From: Autumnicola tepida
GTDB lineage: Bacteria; Bacteroidota; Bacteroidia; Flavobacteriales; Flavobacteriaceae
DNA length: 64,000 nt
Direction of reading: 5' to 3'
Assembly: GCF_031846485.1 (NCBI RefSeq)
Contig: NZ_JAVRHQ010000002.1
Span: 193,913-257,912, forward strand
Below, in pieces: positions 44,417-52,713 of this stretch. The notes beneath the pieces were generated by a model. That model was not told the origin of the DNA, searched no databases, and worked only from the letters and a program-made list of their open reading frames with translations. The stretch's first letter is position 1. Each line of letters begins with the position of its first letter. Position numbers and translations under genes: made by a program.

Positions 44417-45630
44417 GATATTTTTTAATCATAGGAATTGTTTTATCGACCATAACTCAAATGAATGGCCAACAACTGCAATCCTATATTCAGGAAGCGG
44501 AGGCAAACAATCCGGAGATTCAGGCTTTCAAGCTGCGGTACAATATCGCTGAGGAAAAGATAAATGAAGTGAATACCTTGCCCAATACCGAATTTGGAGC
44601 GGCCTATTTTGTAAGTGAGCCAGAAACCCGTACAGGGGCGCAACGCGCTAAATTTTCTGTAAAACAGATGTTGCCCTGGTTTGGGACAATTACTGCACGG
44701 GAAAACTATGCTTCCGCTATGGCAGAAGCCGAGTATGTAGAGGTTAGCATTGCCAAACGAAAACTTGCATTATCGGTATCGGAACTCTATTATTTATTAT
44801 ATGGGATTAGGGCCAAGCAAAAAGTTTTGGACGATAATATCCAGCTGCTGGAAACCTACGAGCAATTGGCTTTAACTGCCACAGAAGTTGGCAATGCCAG
44901 TGCGGTAGATGTATTGCGGTTACAAATACGCCAAAACGAAATCTTACAACAGAAAGAAGTTTTGTTTCAAAAAGCCAAAGGAATCCAGGCGGCCTTGAAT
45001 AGTTTGTTAGATCGTAAATATGACGAAGCTACAGAGGTAGTCACTAATTTAGGGATTCCAGAAGATGATCCCGTTCCCGGTTTTGAGGCACTTTCTTTAA
45101 ATCCGGAGTTGCTTAAATTCGATAAGCTATATGAATCGGTTGTCCAATCAGAAAAACTCAATCAAAAAGAAAGCTTACCAAGTTTAGGGGTAGGATTGGA
45201 TTTTATCCCTATCGAAGAACGCCCAGAGATGAATTTTAGTGATAACGGCAAAGATATTTTGATGCCTATGGTTTCGGTTTCCATCCCCATTTTTAACAAT
45301 AAATATAAATCGATAACCAAACAGAATGAATTAAAACAACAAGAAATTCAATCGCAAAAGAATGATCGTTTAAACACATTAAAATCGAAGTTTGCCAGGG
45401 CGATTTCAGAACGGAACGAGGCCAGGATAAAATTCAACATTCAGGAGAAAAACCTAAAACAAGCCAAAAATGCCGAAGAAATCTTAATCAGGAACTACGA
45501 AACGGGCACGATTAACTTTAATGATGTATTGGATATCCAGGAGTTGCAGTTAAAATTTGGTATCAATCAGATAGAAGCTATACAAGAATACTATACGCAA
45601 TCGGCGATGATTAATTATTTAACCAATTGA
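44413..45630 (+). CDS. TolC-family outer-membrane efflux protein
   Basis: 405 residues with signal peptide (MRYFLIIGIVLSTITQMNG). The TolC pattern is clear: QSYIQEAEANNPEIQAFKLR, YIAEEKINEV-type helices, LPSLGVGLDFIP, and the last third repeats with NYETGTINFNDVLDIQELQL. Such trimers form the outer-membrane duct of the Cus pump. ATG overlaps the CusA stop (ATGA) so the two are translated together. Stop is one base before the regulator gene at 45632. Confidence 0.88.
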   Translation: MRYFLIIGIVLSTITQMNGQQLQSYIQEAEANNPEIQAFKLRYNIAEEKINEVNTLPNTEFGAAYFVSEPETRTGAQRAKFSVKQMLPWFGTITARENYASAMAEAEYVEVSIAKRKLALSVSELYYLLYGIRAKQKVLDDNIQLLETYEQLALTATEVGNASAVDVLRLQIRQNEILQQKEVLFQKAKGIQAALNSLLDRKYDEATEVVTNLGIPEDDPVPGFEALSLNPELLKFDKLYESVVQSEKLNQKESLPSLGVGLDFIPIEERPEMNFSDNGKDILMPMVSVSIPIFNNKYKSITKQNELKQQEIQSQKNDRLNTLKSKFARAISERNEARIKFNIQEKNLKQAKNAEEILIRNYETGTINFNDVLDIQELQLKFGINQIEAIQEYYTQSAMINYLTN

Positions 45631-45631
45631 T

Positions 45632-46195
45632 ATGAAAAAAACGTTTTATATAAAAAATATGGTCTGCGACCGATGCATCAAGGTTTTAAAGTCTGAACTG
45701 ATAAACGAAAATATTAAGGTTCTGGATATAAAATTAGGAGAAATAAAGATCGATATTCAAACAAAAAAAGACAAACAAACCATACAGGACGTGGTAGAAT
45801 CGAATGGGTTTTACATTATCGATGGTGAGAACTTTAAAATGGTTGAACAAACAAAGATAACTTTGATCAATTTGTTGAATAATCTACCAGTAACTAACGA
45901 AAAACTCTCGGAAATACTCTCAAAGGAGTTGAACCAAGAATATTCCAGAATCAGCAAAATATTTTCTTACAATGAAAAGGTAACGCTGGAAAAGTATTTT
46001 ATCAAACTAAAGGTTGAAAAGGCCAAGGAGTTGATACACAATAGGGAGCTCAACTTTACCGAAATAAGCCAACTTTTAAATTATAGCAACTTAACACATT
46101 TGAGCAATCAATTTAAAACAGAGACAGGGATGAGCCTAACGGAGTACAAAAATTTGGAAAAAAATTTTAGGAATCCCTTAGACCGAATTATATAA
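45632..46195 (+). CDS. HMA-like sensor fused to AraC DNA-binding domain (copy 2)
   Basis: 187 residues: KTFYIKNMVCDRCIKVLKSEL (C11, C14) in the HMA-like first half and LKVEKAKELIHNRELNFTEI plus QLLNYSNLTHLSNQFKTETG in the AraC-type second. It lies directly after tolC (1 base), so it is co-transcribed with the efflux genes, an auto- or feed-forward layout. Paralogue of the copies at 38622 and 56681. An apo/metal switch is inferred. Confidence 0.88.
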   Translation: MKKTFYIKNMVCDRCIKVLKSELINENIKVLDIKLGEIKIDIQTKKDKQTIQDVVESNGFYIIDGENFKMVEQTKITLINLLNNLPVTNEKLSEILSKELNQEYSRISKIFSYNEKVTLEKYFIKLKVEKAKELIHNRELNFTEISQLLNYSNLTHLSNQFKTETGMSLTEYKNLEKNFRNPLDRII

Positions 46196-46244
46196 ATATA
46201 AGCAATAATTATTAAACAATAATTTTAGAAAAATAAATATTTTT

Positions 46245-48554
46245 ATGTTAAAAATCAAATCGATGCCTAAAATATTATTGACATTTTTAACAATGCTTGC
46301 GCTTTTCAATGCAACGGCACAAACCGCACGTCCCGAAGAAGGCAATGTGAATAATTTGCCGGTGCACGAATACACGCTAACCCTTAAGGAAGAAATGGTC
46401 AATAAAACGGGAAAACAGGTAAAAGGTATGACCATCAATGGCAGTATACCTGGGCCAACATTAGAATTTACCGAAGGCGAATACGCGGTTATTTATGTAA
46501 AAAACGAAATGAGCGTTGAAACCTCCATCCATTGGCACGGAATGCTATTGCCCAATTTTATGGATGGTGTGCCCTATTTAACAACCCCACCCATAAAGCC
46601 CGGCACCACCTTTAAATATGAATTCCCTATAAGACAATCAGGAACATATTGGTATCATTCGCACACGATGTTTCAGGAACAAAGTGGCGTTTTTGGATCT
46701 CTCTTAATCAATCCCAAAGAAAAAACGCTGGATTATGACAAAGATTTGGTATTGATGTTATCTGATTGGACCAATGAAAATCCTAAAAATGTGATGCGTA
46801 ACCTTAAACGCGGTAATGAATGGTACCAAATGAAGAAAGGTACTTCCACCCCTTTAAATCAAGTTATTGGGCGGGGAGCATTTGGCGCACAACTCGATTT
46901 TTGGCGACAACGGATGGAAGGAGCAGACATTGCCGACGTCTATTATCCTGCATTCTTGATCAATGGCGAAGAATCGGTTGAATATCCACAATTTAAACCG
47001 GGAGAAAAAGTTCGGTTGCGTATCATAAATGGTTCCGCCTCCTCCCAGTTTTGGATGACCTTCGGTGGGGAAATGCCAATGTTGGTCTCAGCTGATGGTC
47101 AAAATGTAGTTCCCATTGCCCATAATAAGACTTTTATAGCCACTGCTGAAACTTATGATTTTATTGTTGCCGTTCCACAAAATGGAAAAATTGAGTTACG
47201 TGTAATGGCACAGGACGGTTCAGGGACCACCACAGCTTATATTGGTCAAGGTAAAATACTTCCTGCGGAAGTTGTCCCGAAACCCGATAAAATCCAGATG
47301 ATGCAACAAATGGCAAAAATGGATATGAAAATGGGGGCGCACGCCCTAAAGTTCCGCCCTAAAAAGGACGAGCGGTATGAAATGAAAGAAGAATATGGGA
47401 TGCAAATGGATATGGACCATTCGAAAATGAAGATGGACGATGACAAGATGAATATGCCGAAAGATTCAATTAAGCACGAAAAGATGAAACATCCCCAGGA
47501 TAAAATGGATGATAGGGAGATGGAAGGAATGCAAATGTTTTCAGAATACAATTATAATTATCTTAAAACAACCGAAAAAACTTCGTATGATCAAAATCTT
47601 CCTGTCAGGGAAATACTGCTAAATCTAACAGGCAATATGAACCGTTACATTTGGAGTATGAATGGCGTTCCATTGAGTGAAACCGATAAGATAAAGATAA
47701 AGAGCGATGAAGTAACCCGAATTACCTACAATAACCTTACGATGATGCACCACCCGATGCACTTGCACGGTCACTTTTTTAGGGTTATTAACGAAAATGG
47801 GGAATATTCCCCCCTAAAACATACCGTAAACGTCCCGCCAATGCAGAAAGTTACTATAGAGTTTTATGGCAATAATGGTGATGAGTATGGGGATTGGTTT
47901 TTACATTGCCATATCCTCTACCATATGAATGCTGGTATGGACAGAATAATAAGTTACGACACACCTCGCGATCCTAGAATGAAAGAATATCCAGTTTCAA
48001 AATTAATCAACGAAACAGATCCATTCTACACCTGGGCATTGCTTGATGCGGCGTCCCATATGACGGAGTTTAATTTTGTGGCTTCTAACATTCGCAATCA
48101 GTTCAATGTATCCGCGGAATATGGGTGGAACAAGAACCTAGAGGCCGAAGTAACTTATGAACGTTATCTGCACGACTATTTGCGGGTCTTTGGCGGTGTA
48201 AATGTTGAAAATGAATTGGAGGACAGTATGGATGAAATTTCAACCACTGCAGTTGCTGGTATTCGGTATTTAACACCTTATCTCTTTAATCTCGATGTAC
48301 GCATTGACAATAAATTAAGACCTCAAATAAGCTTAAGTCGGGAAATCCTCATATTTCCGAGAACTGCAATATTTGGAGAGTATGAATATCAAGCCGATTT
48401 CGGATGGGTTGACGACCTTCCAGTAGGCGATAATTTCGCCAAAGAAGTGACCTGGAATGCAGGAGTAGAATATTATTTATCACGAAACTTTTCCTTGATG
48501 GCAAGTTACGACAACCGCTTCGGTGCGGGTGGTGGGCTTTCCGCAAGATTTTAA
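46245..48554 (+). CDS. Multicopper oxidase fused to a CopB-like outer-membrane barrel
   Basis: 769 residues with signal peptide (MLKIKSMPKILLTFLTMLAL). Copper sites are complete: SIHWHGML near 94-101, YWYHSHTM near 135-142, HHPMHLHGH near 501-509 and LHCHILYHM near 553-561. A Met/His-rich insert (about 355-430) resembles that of CopA/PcoA. After the oxidase, from about 585, the sequence changes to CopB/PcoB-like strands (ASHMTEFNFVASNIRNQFNV to SLMASYDNRFGAGGGLSARF), an outer-membrane barrel ending in an aromatic residue. So oxidase and anchor or exporter are in one chain. Oxidises Cu(I) in the periplasm. Confidence 0.88.
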   Translation: MLKIKSMPKILLTFLTMLALFNATAQTARPEEGNVNNLPVHEYTLTLKEEMVNKTGKQVKGMTINGSIPGPTLEFTEGEYAVIYVKNEMSVETSIHWHGMLLPNFMDGVPYLTTPPIKPGTTFKYEFPIRQSGTYWYHSHTMFQEQSGVFGSLLINPKEKTLDYDKDLVLMLSDWTNENPKNVMRNLKRGNEWYQMKKGTSTPLNQVIGRGAFGAQLDFWRQRMEGADIADVYYPAFLINGEESVEYPQFKPGEKVRLRIINGSASSQFWMTFGGEMPMLVSADGQNVVPIAHNKTFIATAETYDFIVAVPQNGKIELRVMAQDGSGTTTAYIGQGKILPAEVVPKPDKIQMMQQMAKMDMKMGAHALKFRPKKDERYEMKEEYGMQMDMDHSKMKMDDDKMNMPKDSIKHEKMKHPQDKMDDREMEGMQMFSEYNYNYLKTTEKTSYDQNLPVREILLNLTGNMNRYIWSMNGVPLSETDKIKIKSDEVTRITYNNLTMMHHPMHLHGHFFRVINENGEYSPLKHTVNVPPMQKVTIEFYGNNGDEYGDWFLHCHILYHMNAGMDRIISYDTPRDPRMKEYPVSKLINETDPFYTWALLDAASHMTEFNFVASNIRNQFNVSAEYGWNKNLEAEVTYERYLHDYLRVFGGVNVENELEDSMDEISTTAVAGIRYLTPYLFNLDVRIDNKLRPQISLSREILIFPRTAIFGEYEYQADFGWVDDLPVGDNFAKEVTWNAGVEYYLSRNFSLMASYDNRFGAGGGLSARF

Positions 48555-48566
48555 AAACCAACTATT

Positions 48567-48761
48567 ATGATGTACGAATGGGATTGGCTGATTTTACTGG
48601 GGGTTATAATACTAGGTATTGTTATCTACTCTGGCAGAAAACAGCAAAAGAAGAAAAAAAGAAAGGATGCCCTGAAAATATTGGATGAGCGCTATGCCAA
48701 AGGCGAAATTACAAAAAAGGAATATTTGGAACGTAAAGAAACAATTAATACCGATAAGTAA
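48567..48761 (+). CDS. SHOCT-domain small membrane protein
   Basis: 64 residues. Membrane helix WLILLGVIILGIVIYSG near 8-24, a Lys-rich link, and the SHOCT hairpin LKILDERYAKGEITKKEYLE. Second of three such proteins. ATG 48567 is followed at once by ATG 48570, either could be used. Follows the oxidase gene after 12 bases. Confidence 0.85.
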   Translation: MMYEWDWLILLGVIILGIVIYSGRKQQKKKKRKDALKILDERYAKGEITKKEYLERKETINTDK

Positions 48762-48786
48762 TTTACAATTATTAAATAAAAATGAA

Positions 48787-49362
48787 ATGAAAACACTTTT
48801 GAAAACATTATTAATTATCGCTGCAGTAGGAACGCTGGTTAGTTGTAAATCAGCCTTCAATGCTTCTGAAACGATGGATATTAAAGACAATCGAGAATCG
48901 ATTTATCAGGAAATAATTTCAAATCCAGACCTGTTCAACGAATTTCTCGACCAGGCCCAACAAGATAGGAGGGCAAGAAAAATAATGATGCAAAAACATA
49001 TGGAACAAATGGAATCTGGCAATATGCAAATGATGATGGAGAAAAACCCTGAAATGAAACAAAAAATGCAATCACATATGCAAATGATGATGGAGAAAAA
49101 TCCGGAAATGAAAGGGAAGATGCAGTCCAAAATGCTAGACAAAATGATGGGCAGTGAGAAGGGCCGTAAAATGTTGATGAATAAAATTCATAACAACAAA
49201 ATAATGAAAAAGGAAATGAAAGGGAAGATGATGCAAATGATGGACGAAAACCCTGAAATGATGAAGGAAATGATGCAAAAAATGATGAACGACCCAAAGA
49301 TGAAGGAAAAGATGGAAAAAATGAAGGGCGAGATGAAGAACGCCCAAGGGCATAAGCACTAA
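48787..49362 (+). CDS. Methionine-rich lipoprotein
   Basis: 191 residues from ATG 48787, where MKTLLKTLLIIAAVGTLVSC is a lipoprotein signal with lipobox LVSC; a longer reading from 48685 is rejected because it overlaps the previous gene and would hide the signal. Most of the rest repeats units such as MEKNPEMKQKMQ with many Met, Lys and Glu; Met clusters are typical Cu(I)/Ag(I) binding sequences. Membrane-anchored periplasmic buffer for copper is a fair inference. Low complexity makes family assignment hard. Confidence 0.75.
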   Translation: MKTLLKTLLIIAAVGTLVSCKSAFNASETMDIKDNRESIYQEIISNPDLFNEFLDQAQQDRRARKIMMQKHMEQMESGNMQMMMEKNPEMKQKMQSHMQMMMEKNPEMKGKMQSKMLDKMMGSEKGRKMLMNKIHNNKIMKKEMKGKMMQMMDENPEMMKEMMQKMMNDPKMKEKMEKMKGEMKNAQGHKH

Positions 49363-49397
49363 AAAGAACTGAAAAAGAACAATAAGAACTTTCAATT

Positions 49398-49631
49398 ATG
49401 ATGATGTGGTGGTGGATATTGATACCGATTGTACTGGTATTGGTCTTATTTCTATATAATGGAAAAAACAGACAATATACCGTAAAGAAAGAAAATCCTA
49501 TGGATGTTCTGAACAATCGATTCGCCAAAGGCGAAATTACCAAGGAAGAATATATCGAACGCAAAAAAACAATTAATCCCACCAATACCAATAATAGAAA
49601 GCCCAAGGACAATAACAAACTGGGAATGTGA
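49398..49631 (+). CDS. SHOCT-domain small membrane protein
   Basis: 77 residues. MMMWWWILIPIVLVLVLFLY is the membrane helix, followed by MDVLNNRFAKGEITKEEYIE, the SHOCT hairpin, and a polar tail. Third SHOCT protein of the element. Lies between the Met-rich lipoprotein and the four-helix copper protein. Confidence 0.85.
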   Translation: MMMWWWILIPIVLVLVLFLYNGKNRQYTVKKENPMDVLNNRFAKGEITKEEYIERKKTINPTNTNNRKPKDNNKLGM

Positions 49632-49673
49632 TTTTCAATAAAGTAACTGATTATTAATTTAAATTTAGAACCT

Positions 49674-49994
49674 ATGAAAAATGAAAAATTGATTAAAGCA
49701 TTGAACGACTGTGCCGCACATTGTAATTATTGCGCCGATGCCTGTCTGGACGAGGACAACATCCAAATGATGGTAGATTGTATTAGGACAGATAGAGCTT
49801 GTGCAGAAATTTGTAGCGCAACTGCAAAATTGCTCGCCGCAAATTATTCAGATGTAAAAGAAAAGGTAGAATACTGCCATAGGATCTGTAAAAAATGTGC
49901 AGATGAATGTGCAAAACACGATGCTCAGCATTGCAAAGATTGTGCAGAGGCGTGTAAAAAATGTGCAGAAGCCTGTGAAGCGTTCCTTGCATAA
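49674..49994 (+). CDS. Four-helix-bundle copper-binding protein (Csp-like)
   Basis: 106 residues without signal peptide. It is Cys-rich, with 16 or so cysteines in repeated CxxxC patterns: LNDCAAHCNYCADACLDEDN, ACAEICSATAKL, YCHRICKKCADECAKHDAQH and CKDCAEACKKCAEACE. This is the cytosolic Csp-type four-helix bundle, which stores many Cu(I) ions. It is followed by a strong hairpin at 50002-50039. A cytoplasmic copper store fits the rest of the operon. Confidence 0.9.
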   Translation: MKNEKLIKALNDCAAHCNYCADACLDEDNIQMMVDCIRTDRACAEICSATAKLLAANYSDVKEKVEYCHRICKKCADECAKHDAQHCKDCAEACKKCAEACEAFLA

Positions 49995-50001
49995 TAAATT
50001 T

Positions 50002-50039
50002 GGATTTCCTCTTCTTAAGAAAATAAGAGGAGGAAATCC
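50002..50039 (+). terminator. Long hairpin after the four-helix copper protein gene
   Basis: The arms are 50002-50017 (starting GGATTTCCTC) and 50024-50039 (ending GAAATCC), 16 bases each with one G-T-type mismatch, and a 6-base loop. It begins 7 bases after the stop codon. The following bases (TTATTAACTATTA) are only moderately T-rich, so it might be a partial terminator or an mRNA-stabilising structure. Confidence 0.6.
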
Positions 50040-50062
50040 TTATTAACTATTAAAAAGATAAA

Positions 50063-50599
50063 ATGAAAGCACTAATAAAAATATCATTTGCTGCCTTAAC
50101 ACTCATAGCATTTATAAGTTGTAAGGAAAAGCAAACGGTAAAAATTGATACACCAGAACAAGTAAAGAAAGAAGAAAAAATGACGGCGGATATTGCGGAT
50201 CAGGATTTTGTAGATGGGATGACCGGTAAAATATGGCATAATTATCTGGAAATAAAGATGGCATTAACTGAAGAGGATGCAAATCAGGTGCAAAAAATTG
50301 CCAAAAGTATGGCAGATTCCTTTAGTGAAGAAAGAGCAACAATGAAAAGCATTTCCCAAAAAATGGCAGATACTGATGATATCGAAAAACAACGTGAATT
50401 GTTTGCGCAATTTACAGAAAAGGCGGGGCCAATGTTTGAAGATGCACTATCTGGAGGCACGATTTACAAAAAATTCTGCCCAATGGCCTTTAATAATAAA
50501 GGAGCGTATTGGTATGCTGACGTCAAAGAAATTTCTAATCCCTTTTTTGGTGATAAAATGCCTAAATGTGGATCAGTAGAGAAAACCATTTCAAAATAA
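50063..50599 (+). CDS. DUF3347 lipoprotein (copy 1)
   Basis: 178 residues. MKALIKISFAALTLIAFISC ends in a lipobox (ISC). The mature part is a DUF3347-type helical domain ending in YKKFCPMAFNNKGAYWYADV and NPFFGDKMPKCGSVEKTI. The same ending occurs at 51107 and in CusB. These domains presumably bind copper with Met, Cys and His residues. Second gene after the four-helix protein. Confidence 0.82.
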   Translation: MKALIKISFAALTLIAFISCKEKQTVKIDTPEQVKKEEKMTADIADQDFVDGMTGKIWHNYLEIKMALTEEDANQVQKIAKSMADSFSEERATMKSISQKMADTDDIEKQRELFAQFTEKAGPMFEDALSGGTIYKKFCPMAFNNKGAYWYADVKEISNPFFGDKMPKCGSVEKTISK

Positions 50600-50625
50600 A
50601 GAGTATTAATTTAAATCTAATCAAA

Positions 50626-51231
50626 ATGAGAAAAGTAAGAATGACACTAAGTATCCTAACAATGACATTGGTAACCCTCACAGCAATGTCTTGTAAAGAT
50701 GGAAAAAAAGACGGGGAAACAACACCAATGTCCAATGAAATGCATCAAGATGAGGGGCATAATCACGAAGGTTCCGAGAAAATGATGACAAACAATTCGG
50801 GTAATAATGCTACAAATGCAATTATCGATAATTATTTACAAATAAAAAATGCCCTTGTGGCCGATGATCAAGAGGCAGCCGCCAAGGCCGGAGGAAGTTT
50901 ATTCGGTGATTTTAAAAATTTTGATAAGAGCAGTTATTCTTCAGAAGAAAAACAGGAATTGACAGACATCATTGAAGATGCGAAGGAACACGCAGAGCAT
51001 ATTTCAGAAAGCCCTATTGAGCATCAACGGGAGCATTTCGACATATTGAGCAAGGATGTGATAGATATGATTGCGATAACAGGAACTGATATGAAGCTGT
51101 ATCAGGATTTTTGCCCGATGTACAATGATAATAAAGGGGCGCAATGGTTAAGTGCTACCAAAGAAATTAAAAATCCATACTTTGGAAGTAAAATGATGAA
51201 ATGTGGGGAAATACAAAAGGAAATTAATTAA
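50626..51231 (+). CDS. DUF3347 lipoprotein (copy 2)
   Basis: 201 residues from ATG 50626 (MRKVRMTLSILTMTLVTLTA, lipobox MSC); the longer reading from 50566 is rejected. A His/Met-rich link (EMHQDEGHNHEGSEKMM) is followed by a DUF3347 domain ending YQDFCPMYNDNKGAQWLSAT and NPYFGSKMMKCGEIQKEIN. The stop shares one base with the next gene's start (51231). Periplasmic copper binding inferred. Confidence 0.82.
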   Translation: MRKVRMTLSILTMTLVTLTAMSCKDGKKDGETTPMSNEMHQDEGHNHEGSEKMMTNNSGNNATNAIIDNYLQIKNALVADDQEAAAKAGGSLFGDFKNFDKSSYSSEEKQELTDIIEDAKEHAEHISESPIEHQREHFDILSKDVIDMIAITGTDMKLYQDFCPMYNDNKGAQWLSATKEIKNPYFGSKMMKCGEIQKEIN

Positions 51232-51683
51232 TGAGAATTATCAAAATCATTGTATTGATTTTGTTGGTTGCATTTGTGGCGATTCAATTTATACCTGCAA
51301 GTCGCAACATAAGTGATACTGTTCCAAAAACCGATTTTATGGAAGTAAATAAAGTGCCTGCCACCATACAAAACAAATTACAGGTGTCCTGTTACGACTG
51401 CCATAGCAACAATACCGATTATCCTTGGTACAATAAAATACAACCGGCCGCCTGGTTCTTGGAGGATCACATTAAAGAAGGAAAAGATGAATTAAATTTT
51501 AATGAATGGGGGGATTATTCAGCCAGAAGGAAAAATAGCAAACTACGGTCTATTATCAGTCAAATTGAGGACGATAAAATGCCATTGGACTCCTATACTA
51601 TTATCCATAGGGATGCAAGACTTTCCGAGACGAATCAAAAAGAAATTATAAAGTATATGAACCTGCTTAAAAATAGTTTGTAG
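51231..51683 (+). CDS. Heme-binding-domain protein with CxxCH
   Basis: 150 residues. N-terminal membrane anchor/signal (IIKIIVLILLVAFVAIQFIP) and the haem-binding domain with LQVSCYDCHSNNTDYPWYNK near 54-73 (CxxCH), then QPAAWFLEDHIKEGKDELNF and LSETNQKEIIKYMNLLKNSL. One c-type heme is expected. Start overlaps the stop of the DUF3347 gene by one base. Electron transfer or redox sensing in the periplasm is inferred. Confidence 0.85.
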   Translation: MRIIKIIVLILLVAFVAIQFIPASRNISDTVPKTDFMEVNKVPATIQNKLQVSCYDCHSNNTDYPWYNKIQPAAWFLEDHIKEGKDELNFNEWGDYSARRKNSKLRSIISQIEDDKMPLDSYTIIHRDARLSETNQKEIIKYMNLLKNSL

Positions 51684-51725
51684 CAACTTAAAAAGTCATA
51701 AAATAGATGAGATTATACCTAAAAA

Positions 51726-51846
51726 AAGGGAAGGGAATTTGTTTATTGAAGTTTGTTAGTTAAGCCTTTTCTTTTTAGGGTATAATGATAAAGTCCTGTA
51801 AGTGAAGGGTATGCTTAATTTAATTAGTTTAAAAAGCCCTTCCCTT
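51726..51846 (+). other. Gene-free region with distant inverted repeat
   Basis: AAGGGAAGGG at 51726-51735 and CCCTTCCCTT at 51837-51846 are exact reverse complements 101 bases apart. The region between (51736-51836) holds no gene or tRNA. It lies between the heme-protein gene and the small CC protein. Perhaps an mRNA fold; nothing else recognised. Confidence 0.4.
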
Positions 51847-51869
51847 GTCAGGCACAAAAAAGAAAGCCG

Positions 51870-52007
51870 ATGAAAGATTGTTGCAATACAGGTAATAGCA
51901 AAGCACAAATCAAAAACCCGTTAAAAAAGCGGTTCAATTATATCGTGTACGCTATCATAGCCATCATAGTTCTTGGGACTTTGGTACTGCAACTAATTGG
52001 GGACTAA
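51870..52007 (+). CDS. Small membrane protein with CC motif
   Basis: 45 residues: MKDCCNTGNSKAQIKNPLKK, then one membrane helix IVYAIIAIIVLGTLVLQLIG. The N-terminal Cys pair may bind metal. No family recognised. Stop is 16 bases before the next gene. The reading frame uses common codons and is followed at once by a gene in the same direction. Confidence 0.55.
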   Translation: MKDCCNTGNSKAQIKNPLKKRFNYIVYAIIAIIVLGTLVLQLIGD

Positions 52008-52023
52008 TTAAAAACCATAAAAG

Positions 52024-52656
52024 ATGAATACAAAACATTTTTTTTCAATCATTTTGGTCATTGCCTTCTTGGGTAGTTTAACCAAGACCTTTGCCTTAAA
52101 TGAAGAACGAAATAGCCTTGATGAAACTGAATTATCGGTCAGCACAGCATCTGCTGTACAATCAGATTCTGTAAAAGCAGATTTTGATGCGTTTCCAAAC
52201 CTGCATCCTATGGTCGTGCATTTTCCCATTGTGCTATTGCTGTTAGCGGTGGTCTTACAGTTGATACAGCTGTTTACCTTGAACCGGACAATGGATTGGG
52301 TCATCCTCTTAATGGTAGGCTCTGGATTTATTGGTGCGTATGTTGCCGGAACGTTTGTACATCCACATACAGAAGGACTTACCGAAATGGCCAAAAGCGT
52401 ACTGGAACAACACGAAAAATATGCCGATTGGACACTTTGGTCGAGTGCTCTTGCAGCTATTCTGAAAATAGTTAGCCTGCTTTGGGTCAAATTAAAGCGT
52501 GGTTTCGAAATAGCAGTTTTTGTAGTAATGGCCTTTTCGGCCTATTCGGTGTCCGAAGCAGGACATTATGGTTCGCAGTTAGTATATATTGAAGGGATCG
52601 GTCCACAAGGAAAGTATTTGAGCAACGAAGCCGAAGAAGACCACGGAGGACACTAA
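52024..52656 (+). CDS. DUF2231-like membrane protein
   Basis: 210 residues. Signal/anchor at the start (FFSIILVIAFLGSLTKTFA), then four hydrophobic segments; the second has FPNLHPMVVHFPIVLLLLAV, a conserved HP..HFP motif of DUF2231. His residues GTFVHPHTEG near 118-127 and the C-terminal EEDHGGH may bind a metal or heme. It precedes the permease gene by 57 bases. Function unknown. Confidence 0.8.
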   Translation: MNTKHFFSIILVIAFLGSLTKTFALNEERNSLDETELSVSTASAVQSDSVKADFDAFPNLHPMVVHFPIVLLLLAVVLQLIQLFTLNRTMDWVILLMVGSGFIGAYVAGTFVHPHTEGLTEMAKSVLEQHEKYADWTLWSSALAAILKIVSLLWVKLKRGFEIAVFVVMAFSAYSVSEAGHYGSQLVYIEGIGPQGKYLSNEAEEDHGGH

Positions 52657-52713
52657 CATTAAATTGTATGCTCGGTATTGTAATTATCAGAATCTTTAAA
52701 ATAAATAGTCGAT

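Noticed and set aside
48685..48786. Upstream start for the Met-rich lipoprotein
   Set aside because: It overlaps the SHOCT gene and would bury the lipoprotein signal at 48787.
48935..49618. Minus-strand frame of 227 residues over the Met-rich gene
   Set aside because: Antisense of the Met/Lys codons gives a Phe/Ser-rich artefact; the plus gene has a lipoprotein signal and operon place.
50566..50625. Upstream start for the second DUF3347 gene
   Set aside because: It overlaps the preceding gene and the lipoprotein signal starts at 50626.
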